Positions 34,430-42,599 of a stretch of 64,000 nt of DNA are shown here, one piece after another. Below the pieces are notes generated by a model. The model did not search any database and was not told where the DNA came from. It saw only the letters and a program-made list of their open reading frames with translations. This stretch comes from Salicibibacter cibarius (GTDB lineage: Bacteria > Bacillota > Bacilli > Bacillales > Marinococcaceae). The stretch spans positions 3,100,001 to 3,164,000 of the forward strand of contig NZ_CP054705.1 of assembly GCF_016495725.1 (NCBI RefSeq), written 5' to 3'. Both the position numbers and the translations under genes were made by a program. Within the stretch, counting starts at the first letter, position 1. Every line of letters starts with the position of its first letter.

Positions 34430-35161
34430 ATGGATGGAGAAACTCGCTCCTTAACGTTTACCAGCACTATTCTTGATCATGAATTCGACCTTTACGTCTA
34501 CATACCGCCTAATTACCACGAAAGCATCTCTTACCATCTCATGATCGCGCAAGATGGGCAAGATGCTTTTCGGCTCGGAAAAATTGGCCGTAACGTTGAA
34601 TCGATGATTTTAGAAGAAGCCGGTCCGGAAACAATTGTCGTCGGGGTGCCCTACCCTCGCGTATCCGCCCGGCGCAAGTGGTATCATCCTGATGGAGAGG
34701 AGACGCCCCAATACTTGCAATTTTTGACGGAGGAACTTCTCCCTTTTCTCACCGAGCAATTTTCTATTCGGGAAGATGCGGACGGGCGCACGCTTTTGGG
34801 TGATTCACTGGCCGGGTCGATGGCCTTGCTCGCGTGTTTGGAGCACCCCGATATGTTTAAACGCGCGATTATGTATTCGCCTTACGTCAATGACACGTTG
34901 CTATCCAAAATAGATGAAAGCAAATATCTCGATACATTTACCATCTATCATACCGTAGGAACGGACGAAGAAGAAGTAAAAGGAACCGATGGAACGATCA
35001 TGGATTTCATGACGATGCACAACGATCTCCAAAACCGTCTAAAAGACAGTACTGGCAACTATCGCTCGAAAGTCATTGAGGAAGGCGACCATACGTGGCT
35101 CACGTGGGAGCCCGACCTGCATCAAGCACTGCATTTTATGTTCATCATGCATGGGGAGTGA
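34430..35161 (+). CDS. Alpha/beta-hydrolase fold esterase (YjcH-like)
   Basis: This protein of about 243 residues belongs to the putative esterase (esterase D/Fes-like) group. The nucleophile is the serine in LLGDSLAGSMAL near residue 125, followed by YSPYVND. The probable catalytic His is in EGDHTWLTWEPDL near 225. It resembles B. subtilis YjcH. ATG 34430 has TGAGGG seven bases upstream. It is followed after 4 bp by a GNAT gene, as in the yjcF-yjcG-yjcH region of B. subtilis, but yjcG is missing here. Confidence 0.85.
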   Translation: MDGETRSLTFTSTILDHEFDLYVYIPPNYHESISYHLMIAQDGQDAFRLGKIGRNVESMILEEAGPETIVVGVPYPRVSARRKWYHPDGEETPQYLQFLTEELLPFLTEQFSIREDADGRTLLGDSLAGSMALLACLEHPDMFKRAIMYSPYVNDTLLSKIDESKYLDTFTIYHTVGTDEEEVKGTDGTIMDFMTMHNDLQNRLKDSTGNYRSKVIEEGDHTWLTWEPDLHQALHFMFIMHGE

Positions 35162-35165
35162 AAAA

Positions 35166-35594
35166 ATGAGCGTTCAAATTGCGAACACCGAAGAAGAAAT
35201 GCAAACCGTGCGCGAGATTCGTTCAACGGTTTTTATCGACGAACAAAATGTTTCTCCCGAAGAAGAGTGGGACGAACACGAATACGAATCGAATAGCGTC
35301 CATCTCCTCGCGCGCACAGACAGCAAATGGGCTGGAGCGGGACGCGTCCGCTTCTCCGGAAACATGGGCAAAGCAGAGCGAATCTGTGTGTTAAAAGAAT
35401 TTCGCGGCACCGGTATTGGAAAAGAAATCATGCAAGCGCTTGAAGACTACGTCGCTTCGCAAGGCGCGGGCTCCGTCCTTCTCAACGCACAGACCCATGC
35501 AAAAGACTTCTATGAACACTTGGGTTATGTCGTCACATCGGACGAATTCTTAGACGCCGGTATCCCCCATGTCGCGATGGAAAAACGGTTATGA
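35166..35594 (+). CDS. yjcF: GNAT family N-acetyltransferase (YjcF-like)
   Basis: This 142-residue protein starts at ATG 35166, 4 bp after the esterase stop, and has GGGGAG upstream. Typical features are EIRSTVFIDEQNVSPEEEWDE at the N-terminus and the acetyl-CoA loop LKEFRGTGIGKEIM, then LNAQTHAKDFYEHLGY. It matches YjcF-type acetyltransferases of unknown acceptor. It forms a two-gene operon with the esterase and ends at a strong terminator. Confidence 0.88.
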   Translation: MSVQIANTEEEMQTVREIRSTVFIDEQNVSPEEEWDEHEYESNSVHLLARTDSKWAGAGRVRFSGNMGKAERICVLKEFRGTGIGKEIMQALEDYVASQGAGSVLLNAQTHAKDFYEHLGYVVTSDEFLDAGIPHVAMEKRL

Positions 35595-35598
35595 TGGA

Positions 35599-35621
35599 GC
35601 GCCGGGTTCCCGGCGCTTTTT
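35599..35621 (+). terminator. Terminator of the esterase-GNAT operon
   Basis: GCGCCGGG pairs with the CCCGGCGC side around a short loop and is followed by TTTTTG. Confidence 0.85.
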
Positions 35622-35689
35622 GTTATACAGCCTTCCGTTCTTCATGATCGCTCCGATTTTACATCGTTGCGGCTGCTCCGGTCGGTATG

Positions 35690-35945
35690 ATTCGGTCATG
35701 AGGTCCGAAATTCAGCTGAAGCAAGCTGTTCGGGCGCGGGCGCCATGCACAGCATTCATGAAACCCGAAATTCGGCGCAGCCATGCTTTTCAGGTGCCAT
35801 GGAGCGTTCATGAAACCCGAAATCCGGCGCAGTCGTGCTTTTCAGGTGCCATGGAGCGTTCATGAAACCCAAAATTCAGCGTAGCCATGCTTTTCGGGTG
35901 CCATGAAACACTCATGAAACCCGAAATCCGGCGCAGCCGTGCTGT
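35690..35945 (+). repeat. Intergenic array, TTCATGAAACCCGAAAT core, exact 52-bp period
   Basis: The core starts at 35755, 35807, 35859 and 35911 (CTC instead of TTC in the last), exactly 52 bp apart. A diverged first unit near 35697 has an extra 8 bp. Each full unit ends in GTGCCATGGAGCG or a variant, the reverse complement of part of the core at 27952. The spacer 35622-36050 has no gene. Confidence 0.92.
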
Positions 35946-36049
35946 CTTGCAGTCTGTTTTTCATAATAGCCCCGATTTAAAGTTCCTTAATCCGCGCTCC
36001 ATCACCAGATATACGCTCTCCATCCTCATGCCCTATAATGTTCTCTATT

Positions 36050-36074
36050 AAAAAAGCCGCCATGCGACATGGCG
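36050..36074 (-). terminator. Terminator of the small gene at 36094
   Basis: CGCCATG pairs with CATGGCG on the minus strand and is followed by GCTTTTTTAA. Confidence 0.75.
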
Positions 36075-36093
36075 TGCCTGTTATTTTTGTGCC

Positions 36094-36333
36094 TTAAGCC
36101 AACGCATCAAAGCGGCGGCCTTTGCCGGTCAACTTGCGCTCGGATTCATGACGATGATAAGGCTTCACGTACACGCGGGAAGGGGATAGCTGTCCGTCTC
36201 GCTTATGGCGATCGACGCGTTTTGCCCTGACACGATCAATCGGAGGATTTGCCTTAATCAACGGTTGCGTGCCTTGTACGCGATTGCCGTATTGAGAAGC
36301 AATGTCGTTATGTTGCATCGGGATATAACCCAT
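36094..36333 (-). CDS. Small basic protein of the spore-coat neighbourhood, unknown function
   Basis: This 79-residue protein starts at ATG 36333 after GGGGAGGGTTGAGCGA. It reads MGYIPMQHNDIASQYGNRVQ and continues with many Arg, Lys, His and Pro residues, without membrane segments. It diverges from the CotY/Z-like gene and may be sporulation-linked by position. No family is recognised with confidence. Confidence 0.6.
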   Translation of the reverse strand: MGYIPMQHNDIASQYGNRVQGTQPLIKANPPIDRVRAKRVDRHKRDGQLSPSRVYVKPYHRHESERKLTGKGRRFDALA

Positions 36334-36494
36334 TCGCTCAACCCTCCCCTTCCTCTCCTGTATACCTATACCCCAAAAAAAGTGGCAATACGCCTATTTC
36401 TCATTAAAAGTCTCATTCGCGTGGGTCAGGGATACACGCATTAGGTAAAACGTACATAAGATGTAACGAACCTGAAGGAAAAGGAGTGATGAAC

Positions 36495-37004
36495 GTGAGC
36501 TGCGGTTGTAAAGATCATGAATCGGGCCACTGTGTATGTGATGCGGTGCTTTCCATCAAGGAAGCACAAGATGCCGTCGACAAAAAAATGGATAACTGTA
36601 TAAACAGTTGTCACACTAACTTGTTAGGCCCAAAAAGACCCGGGAAGATCCAGGACACGATTCCCTTTATGCTAAAAGATAAAAAAAGCAACTTGTTCTG
36701 GGCTACCGGCGGACTGACAGCGGACCTAACGGACGTGTTTGAAACAGTTTTCTTCCGAGTCGAAGATGTCGATGAAAAAAGTTGCTGTGCCACTTTGTCG
36801 TTGTTGCGCCCAACCAACGACATCAAGTTCACGCATAACTGTTGTGTCGACCCAACGTCACTTTCCGACGTCTATACGCTTGAAAAAACCCATTTCTGTA
36901 TAGAAGTCGATCTGCGCTGCTTCTGCGCAATCCAATGCCTTGATCCGGACTTGATCGATAATGTTGTCAAGAAAGACAAAAAACATCATCATCACGAGAA
37001 GTGA
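36495..37004 (+). CDS. cotZ: Spore coat protein of the CotY/CotZ family
   Basis: This cysteine-rich protein of about 169 residues starts at GTG 36495 (AAGGAG eight bases upstream). It opens MSCGCKDHESGHCVCDAVLSIKEAQDAV and has paired cysteines at EKSCCATLSLLRP, THNCCVDP and LRCFCAIQCLDP, the CotY/CotZ hallmarks. It ends in a Lys/His tail. CotY and CotZ form the disulfide-linked crust layer of Bacillus spores. Only one paralogue is present in this window. Its 3' end overlaps the convergent CotO-like gene by 13 bp. Confidence 0.9.
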   Translation: MSCGCKDHESGHCVCDAVLSIKEAQDAVDKKMDNCINSCHTNLLGPKRPGKIQDTIPFMLKDKKSNLFWATGGLTADLTDVFETVFFRVEDVDEKSCCATLSLLRPTNDIKFTHNCCVDPTSLSDVYTLEKTHFCIEVDLRCFCAIQCLDPDLIDNVVKKDKKHHHHEK

Positions 37005-37606
37005 TCAAGGGATAATTCCTGCACATCGCCGTAATTGATCGTCACAAGATAAGGGGTTTGTTGGGTCTGCATCGTAAAATACTGCTCCTCAGCAGCAGTA
37101 ACGGTGCCGACCCATGTTTGTTCTTTCGTTTTACATATACATGTCATTGGTGTGCGTTTCCGCATTTTTAAAAGAAAATCCACTTTCCCTTTCACGGATT
37201 TTTCTACAAAGACTTGGGGTTCTTCTCCCTTTTTGTCTTCGTTCTGATCATCGAGAAGGCGAGTGCCTAAATGATCATCAATCGGTTCTCTTTTGTTGGA
37301 AGATTCTTCTGACAATGCAGACGCCAGGCGATCTCTCGTACGATTGACATAATGCGACGGCGTGCTGCTTGCCTGCCAATCGTAACCTAAATGTTTCGAT
37401 AAATTAAATGAACGTCTTCTTTCATTTTCTTCATTTTGAACGTCGCCTTCATGATTTTCTTCCGCGAGTTCTTCTTCTGCATTTAAATGGCTGTGTTTGT
37501 ATAAAATCTCCACTTCTGTCCTTCCCAGGTAAGCAGCTTCATGTTGATCAGGGGTATCGATATATAGTAGCGGTTGAACACGGTTCCTCCGTTTTCGTGT
37601 ACTCAT
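36992..37606 (-). CDS. CotO-like spore coat protein
   Basis: This 204-residue protein has a basic N-terminus (MSTRKRRNRVQPLLYIDTPD), an acidic low-complexity middle and a folded C-terminal 70 residues: VDFLLKMRKRTPMTCICKTKEQ, ending YLVTINYGDVQELSL. The C-terminal pattern and the CotZ neighbour match CotO (YjbX) of bacilli, a coat morphogenetic protein. In B. subtilis cotO lies between fabI and cotZ; here fabI is 15 kb away. GGGAGGAGAAGAG precedes the ATG. Confidence 0.7.
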   Translation of the reverse strand: MSTRKRRNRVQPLLYIDTPDQHEAAYLGRTEVEILYKHSHLNAEEELAEENHEGDVQNEENERRRSFNLSKHLGYDWQASSTPSHYVNRTRDRLASALSEESSNKREPIDDHLGTRLLDDQNEDKKGEEPQVFVEKSVKGKVDFLLKMRKRTPMTCICKTKEQTWVGTVTAAEEQYFTMQTQQTPYLVTINYGDVQELSLDHFS

Positions 37607-37852
37607 CTCTTCTCCTCCCTCGGAAAACGTCTTGTTCCATTGTATTCAGTTGATAACAAGCTATGAATGAAAGGAAAAAAGAAAGTACTTCATTACACTA
37701 TACGTTTCCTTCGTTAAATGAGACAGGGCGCCTGTAGTAGGCTGGTGCCTGTTTTATCATTGAACGACACTCCTGTGCGCATGACTGAATAACGTATAAA
37801 AAGAACGAAATTATCGTTCTTCCAGTCGCAGACGCGGAAGGGAGGAATTTAA

Positions 37853-37942
37853 ATGTCTGGTGGATACGGATTTGGTGGAGGATTTGCGTTAATTGTCGTA
37901 TTGTTCATTTTGCTCATCATCGTCGGAGCTTCTTACTGTTAA
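37853..37942 (+). CDS. YjcZ family sporulation peptide
   Basis: This 29-residue peptide, MSGGYGFGGGFALIVVLFIL plus LIIVGASYC, is the near-invariant Gly/Tyr head plus single membrane helix of the YjcZ family, found in spores of bacilli. GGAAGGGAGGAATTTAA precedes the ATG. A terminator follows. The 37607-37850 spacer upstream holds a weak hairpin near 37723-37757 and probably a sporulation promoter, which I could not assign. Confidence 0.92.
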   Translation: MSGGYGFGGGFALIVVLFILLIIVGASYC

Positions 37943-37959
37943 TAAGCGCACGTGTTGTG

Positions 37960-37993
37960 AAATCATCCCCTAGCCCCCGGGATGATTTTTTTC
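37960..37993 (+). terminator. Terminator of the YjcZ-type gene
   Basis: AAATCATCCC pairs with GGGATGATTT and is followed by TTTTTC. Confidence 0.85.
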
Positions 37994-38059
37994 ATGAACA
38001 ACTATCACCTTGTGCTAAGAGGGTAAAAACGGAAAAAAAACTCGTTTTTAAGCTCTTTA

Positions 38060-38149
38060 TCAAAATCGATCGGTGCCCATAACGTTTTCATGATTATTTT
38101 GTTCTATTCTGTCAAATCGCTTTTCGATCCTATCGAATCTTTCATTAAC
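38060..38149 (-). pseudogene. Coiled-coil fragment
   Basis: A frame open for 29 codons reads VNERFDRIEKRFDRIEQNNH..., ending at TGA 38060. It lacks a start codon and a ribosome binding site. The heptad style resembles the coiled-coil protein at 15823. It looks like the tail of a lost gene. Confidence 0.35.
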
Positions 38150-38195
38150 CTAATTAAACTACTTATACCACTTTAAGTTATTGGAATGAAAAGCT

Positions 38196-38232
38196 AAAAA
38201 AAGAGCAAAAGGGATCCCCCTTTTACTCTTTT
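38196..38232 (-). terminator. Terminator of the peptide transporter operon
   Basis: AAAGAGTAAAAGGG pairs with CCCTTTTGCTCTTT and is followed by TTTT. It overlaps the last codons of the dppF-like gene. Confidence 0.85.
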
Positions 38233-39257
38233 TCGGCTGCAGCGGTTTTCTTTTGTGAAGTACCGTACTGCGCGACGATTTCCTCCATATGGTGGCAGGC
38301 CGCGCGGTGGTCGCCGTTCGCATCGTCCGTCTCGCGAAGGTCCGGATCTTCCTGTTTACATATGTCCGTGGCGAACGGGCAACGGGTGTGAAACCGGCAA
38401 CCGCTTGGCGGATCCAAAGGCGATGGGACATCCCCTTCCAGCACGATACGCTCGCTTTTCCTTTCGGGGTCCGGGACGGGGATCGCCGAAAGCAACGCGC
38501 GGGTATACGGGTGGCGCGGCTCGTCAAACAAGGCCTTTTTATCGCCGATTTCCACGATTTTGCCAAGATACATGACGACCACACGATCGGAAATGTGGCG
38601 AACAACGCCCAAGTCGTGGGAAATAAACAAGTACGTAAGGCCGTATTTCTTCTGCAAATCTCTGAGCAGGTTTAAGACTTGCGCCTGCGTGGACACGTCA
38701 AGGGCAGATACCGCTTCGTCGCAAACGATCAACTTCGGATCCACGGAAAGGGCGCGCGCGATCCCAATTCTTTGCCGTTGGCCCCCGCTAAATTCGTGCG
38801 GGTATCGCTCGGCTTGTTGCGGGCGAAGACCGACAACATCCATTAACTCGCGAATCCGTTTCGGGCGATCGTTTTTCGGGACGACGCCTTGAATTGCCAT
38901 GGCCTCGTCGAGGATTTGTTTCACTTTTTGGCGTGGATTCAAGGAAGCAAATGGATCTTGAAAAATGATTTGCATATCTTTTCGTTTTTTCCGAAGATCA
39001 GCCTTGCTTAGATTGCGAAAATCTTCCCCTTCAAAATAGATTTCTCCATCCGTCGGTTCTTCCAACCGTAAAATCGCGCGTCCGGTCGTCGACTTTCCGC
39101 AACCGGACTCGCCAACAATACTCAACGTTTCCCCTTCATTTATGGAAAAAGAAATGTCATCGACTGCTTTGACATCAGCCATTTTGCGGTTGAGGACGCC
39201 GCCTTTTACCGGAAAATATTTCTTTAAATTTTTTGTTTCGAAAAGAGGCGTTGTCAT
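38223..39257 (-). CDS. Oligo/dipeptide ABC transporter ATP-binding protein (DppF/OppF-type)
   Basis: This 344-residue ATPase has Walker A GESGCGKST, Q-loop IIFQDPFASLNPR, signature FSGGQRQRIGIARAL and Walker B LIVCDEAVSALD. The C-terminal oligopeptide/dipeptide motif CRFHTRCPFATDICKQEDP follows. It powers import with its DppD-type partner. It overlaps the upstream ATPase gene by 4 bp and is last of the four-gene minus-strand operon. Confidence 0.93.
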   Translation of the reverse strand: MTTPLFETKNLKKYFPVKGGVLNRKMADVKAVDDISFSINEGETLSIVGESGCGKSTTGRAILRLEEPTDGEIYFEGEDFRNLSKADLRKKRKDMQIIFQDPFASLNPRQKVKQILDEAMAIQGVVPKNDRPKRIRELMDVVGLRPQQAERYPHEFSGGQRQRIGIARALSVDPKLIVCDEAVSALDVSTQAQVLNLLRDLQKKYGLTYLFISHDLGVVRHISDRVVVMYLGKIVEIGDKKALFDEPRHPYTRALLSAIPVPDPERKSERIVLEGDVPSPLDPPSGCRFHTRCPFATDICKQEDPDLRETDDANGDHRAACHHMEEIVAQYGTSQKKTAAAEKE

Positions 39258-40300
39258 GATTCTTGTTGCACCTCCTTATTCATCGGATGTTCTTGTTCCC
39301 ATTCCTCGGTGTAAATCCAACAACGTACGGCCCCATCGTCCCTTTCTCCATCTAGGTTGTTTTTAGGCGTCCCCAAGGATGGATGCGTCTGGCAAATCTC
39401 GGAAGCGAACGGGCAACGCGAGGCAAACCGGCAGCCACTTGGCATTTCCGCCGGGCTCGGAACCGTTCCTTTAATCATTTCCAATTCATCAACATCCACA
39501 TCATGACGCGGAATCGCCCGCATCAACCCTTGGGTATACGGATGCAACGGGCGTTTGAACAGTGTGTTCACATCGGCTTGTTCCACGACTTCCCCGGCGT
39601 ACATAACAGCCACTTGATCAGCCGTTTCCGCAATCACGCCAAGGTCGTGGGTGATGATCATGACCGCCATGCCCGTTGATGCCTGCAGGCTTTTCATCAA
39701 TTCAAGAATCTGTGCCTGAATGGTAACATCAAGCGCCGTTGTCGGTTCATCGGCAATCAACAATTCAGGCTCGCACGCAAGCGCCATCGCGATCATGACA
39801 CGCTGACGCATCCCTCCGGACAACTCATGGGGGTAACTTTTCGCCCGGTTTTTCGGCGCGGGAATCCCCACAAGTTTGAGCATACGAATGACTTCCTGAT
39901 GGGCTTCGCTTTTGCCCATTTTTTTATGAATCCTTACCGTTTCAGCCACTTGATGGCCAACGGTAAATACCGGATTTAAAGAGGTCATTGGTTCTTGGAA
40001 AATCATGGAAAGACGGTTGCCGCGGTATTTGGCAATCTCCGCTTTTGATTTTTGGAGTAAATCATCGCCGTTTAATTCGATCTTGCCGCCGACAATTTCT
40101 CCGGGGGATTGAATCAACTGCATCACCGATAATGACGTAATGCTTTTTCCTGAACCGGATTCCCCGACAATGCCCAGCGTTTCATTCGCGCCTACTTCAA
40201 AATCAACGCCATCAACGGCTTTCACTTCGCCGTCCGGTGTAAAAAATGACGTTTGCAACCCTTCGACTTTCAAAACAGGCGTTTGCTCGTTATTTGCCAC
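39254..40300 (-). CDS. Oligo/dipeptide ABC transporter ATP-binding protein (DppD/OppD-type)
   Basis: This 348-residue ATPase has Walker A GESGSGKS, signature [16 protein letters not shown], Walker [13 protein letters not shown] and the C-terminal [14 protein letters not shown] motif. The start is GTG 40300, with AAAGGGGG eight bases upstream. It pairs with the DppF-type ATPase encoded next. Confidence 0.93.
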   Translation of the reverse strand: MANNEQTPVLKVEGLQTSFFTPDGEVKAVDGVDFEVGANETLGIVGESGSGKSITSLSVMQLIQSPGEIVGGKIELNGDDLLQKSKAEIAKYRGNRLSMIFQEPMTSLNPVFTVGHQVAETVRIHKKMGKSEAHQEVIRMLKLVGIPAPKNRAKSYPHELSGGMRQRVMIAMALACEPELLIADEPTTALDVTIQAQILELMKSLQASTGMAVMIITHDLGVIAETADQVAVMYAGEVVEQADVNTLFKRPLHPYTQGLMRAIPRHDVDVDELEMIKGTVPSPAEMPSGCRFASRCPFASEICQTHPSLGTPKNNLDGERDDGAVRCWIYTEEWEQEHPMNKEVQQES

Positions 40301-40318
40301 CGCTCATGCCCCCTTTCT

Positions 40319-41239
40319 TTAATTCAATTCAATCCGTTTATTCAAGACGCGATAAAGGATATCGACGAGGAAATTAATGAGTACAAATGTTAACGCGAGG
40401 ACGATAACCGTTCCTTGTACAACCGGAAAATCCCGTTGGGAAATGGCATCGACAACGAGTCGTCCCAATCCGTTAATGCTAAAGACCGACTCGGTAAGAA
40501 CCGCCCCGCTCAAGAAATAGCCAAATTGCAGACCGATCACCGTGACGACCGGAATTAACGCGTTTCGCAAGGCGTGTTTATAAATGACGAGCCGTTCTTT
40601 TACCCCTTTTGCCCGCGCCGTGCGAACGTAATCTTCCCCGATGACTTCGAGCATGGCCGAGCGCGTCATACGAGCAATGATCGCCGCTCCGGCCGTTCCC
40701 ATCGTAATCGCGGGCAGGAAGATTTGCTGCCAATCCCCCCAACCGGAGGTGGGCAACCACCCTAATTGGTTGGCAAACACATACATAAGCATAAGGCCAA
40801 GCCAGAAGTTTGGCATCGAGAGACCGATGACGGCAAGCGACATCGTCCCAAAATCACGGAACGAATTTTGCTTTGTCGCCGCGAGAATCCCACCGATAAG
40901 GCCAACGCCGACAGCGACGACAAGTCCCCAAAACGCGAGTTCCAACGTAATCCAGAAGCGCGGGGCGACCAATTCCATGACCGGTTGGCCGGTGCGCACG
41001 GATTCACCGAGCTCAAAGCGGAGAAGATCACCCAAAAATATCCCGTATTGGACATATAAAGGCTCGTTTAAACCCAGGTTCTCCCTCATTTGTTCCAATT
41101 GTTCTTCCGAAGCCGCTTCCCCGGCCATGACTTGGGCTGCATCCCCGGGGATCAATTGGATGATCAAAAAGGCAACGAGGGTCACGCCGATAATGACCGG
41201 GATCAGTTGTAAAAAACGGCGAATGATAAAAATGTGCAT
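40319..41239 (-). CDS. Oligo/dipeptide ABC transporter permease (DppB-type)
   Basis: This 306-residue permease has about six membrane helices, the N-terminal RRFLQLIPVIIGVTLVAFLI and the EAA-loop sequence ARAKGVKERLVIYKHALRNALIP that contacts the ATPases. GGAGGCGCAAAC precedes the ATG. It is the second gene of the operon, 12 bp after the DppC-type gene. The C-B-D-F order differs from the usual B-C-D-F. Confidence 0.92.
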   Translation of the reverse strand: MHIFIIRRFLQLIPVIIGVTLVAFLIIQLIPGDAAQVMAGEAASEEQLEQMRENLGLNEPLYVQYGIFLGDLLRFELGESVRTGQPVMELVAPRFWITLELAFWGLVVAVGVGLIGGILAATKQNSFRDFGTMSLAVIGLSMPNFWLGLMLMYVFANQLGWLPTSGWGDWQQIFLPAITMGTAGAAIIARMTRSAMLEVIGEDYVRTARAKGVKERLVIYKHALRNALIPVVTVIGLQFGYFLSGAVLTESVFSINGLGRLVVDAISQRDFPVVQGTVIVLALTFVLINFLVDILYRVLNKRIELN

Positions 41240-41251
41240 GTTTGCGCCTCC

Positions 41252-42169
41252 TTACTTTTTCGATCTTGGATCTAGCGCATCCCGCAAACCGTCTCCCAGC
41301 ATGTTAAAGCCAAGGACGATGAGCACGAGCGCGATCCCCGGAAACAGGGTTAGATGAGGATTCTCCCACATGTAACTTCTCCCCGAGTTAAGCATAGCCC
41401 CCCATTCGGGTGTCGGCGGCTGGACGCCAAGCCCGAGGAAGGATAAACCGGCGGCACTGAGAATCGATACGGCAATCTGCAAAGATGCTTGGACGATAAT
41501 CGGCGAGCTTACATTCGGAAGGATATGCTGAAAAATAATCTTCCCATCCCTTGCTCCCAGTGCTCGCACCGCCTCTACATACTCCACCGATTTTACTTCC
41601 AACACCGACCCGCGGGTAATCCTGGCAAAAACCGGGATATTATAAATGGCTAAAGCGATAATGACATTGTTCAGATTTGGACCAAGTGCACTTACAATCG
41701 CGAGTGCTAACAAGATGCCCGGGAACGCAAGCAATACATCGGACACACGCATAATGATGGAATCAATGATGCGTCCGTAATACCCTGCAAACAAACCGAG
41801 AATAATTCCGAACACCGCGCCGACCGCTACGGATAACACACCGACGTATAACGTTAAATGGGTGCCATAAATAATCCGGCTGTAGATGTCCCTGCCGTTA
41901 TGGTCCGTTCCAAACCAATGGTCCGATGATGGCGACTGGAAATCGTTCAGCACATCGGTTGAATTCGGATTATGTGTCATTAAATCGAATGGAAGAATTC
42001 GTAATTGTGACAGTAATGTGCTTAATGCGATCAGGGTAAAAATGATTAAAATAATGCCGCCGATTAATGACGATTTGTTGCGTATTAATTTTTTCATCAA
42101 GTTCTTAAAGCGTGATTCCGGCGCTGCAAATGCCTCGCGTTCCGGTTCCTGCTTTACGGTTGACCCCAT
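41252..42169 (-). CDS. Oligo/dipeptide ABC transporter permease (DppC-type)
   Basis: This 305-residue permease has an N-terminal cytoplasmic stretch, a first helix at about 35-55, the conserved HWFGTDHNGRDIYSRIIYG and the EAA loop VRALGARDGKIIFQHILPN. It is the first gene of the operon, divergent from the two binding-protein genes. The operon has no binding protein on its own strand, so the divergent lipoproteins are its likely partners. Confidence 0.92.
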   Translation of the reverse strand: MGSTVKQEPEREAFAAPESRFKNLMKKLIRNKSSLIGGIILIIFTLIALSTLLSQLRILPFDLMTHNPNSTDVLNDFQSPSSDHWFGTDHNGRDIYSRIIYGTHLTLYVGVLSVAVGAVFGIILGLFAGYYGRIIDSIIMRVSDVLLAFPGILLALAIVSALGPNLNNVIIALAIYNIPVFARITRGSVLEVKSVEYVEAVRALGARDGKIIFQHILPNVSSPIIVQASLQIAVSILSAAGLSFLGLGVQPPTPEWGAMLNSGRSYMWENPHLTLFPGIALVLIVLGFNMLGDGLRDALDPRSKK

Positions 42170-42391
42170 CCTCGCTCAACCCTTTCTCTTATTCTTCCAG
42201 TCTAACTATTTTAATAGGAAAGTAGACTCACCATGTTTACAATAAAGCATATATGCGCTTTCAGCAAGCAAAATTAAAACATTGTGTGAACTTATCTTTT
42301 TAAAATTAATGCATTAAGTTTACATGAAAGCCTCGTTATTGTAAATCGTAATTTTTTCCGTTTATAACTTTTATTTGCCATGAAAATAGGG

Positions 42392-42420
42392 TTGAAATTA
42401 TTAAATTCGTAAGACGCAGT
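42392..42420 (+). promoter_or_regulatory. Decayed third copy of the binding-protein promoter
   Basis: TTGAAA then 17 bp ending ATTCGTAAGA matches the two active promoters downstream, but the -10 position reads CGCAGT instead of TATAGT. The 42170-42390 stretch between it and the DppC-type gene is AT-rich with no other element recognised. Confidence 0.5.
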
Positions 42421-42533
42421 GGTGATTTATACATTACAACTGTTCCGGTTATTTGAGGGTTGATGTGCCGCGCTTTCTGATTTATATTTTAATCTTATGT
42501 CGTTCTCCTACTATTTTTGCCAAAAAAAATGTG

Positions 42534-42562
42534 TTGAAAGTTATTAATTCGTAAGATATAGT
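42534..42562 (+). promoter_or_regulatory. Sigma-A promoter of the first binding-protein gene
   Basis: TTGAAA, a 17-bp spacer containing ATTCGTAAGA, and TATAGT, about 38 bp before the GTG. The same promoter, including the spacer motif, precedes the second gene at 44433. Confidence 0.75.
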
Positions 42563-42599
42563 TAATTTAACTTTTAATTATTGTAAGGGGGAATAGCGT

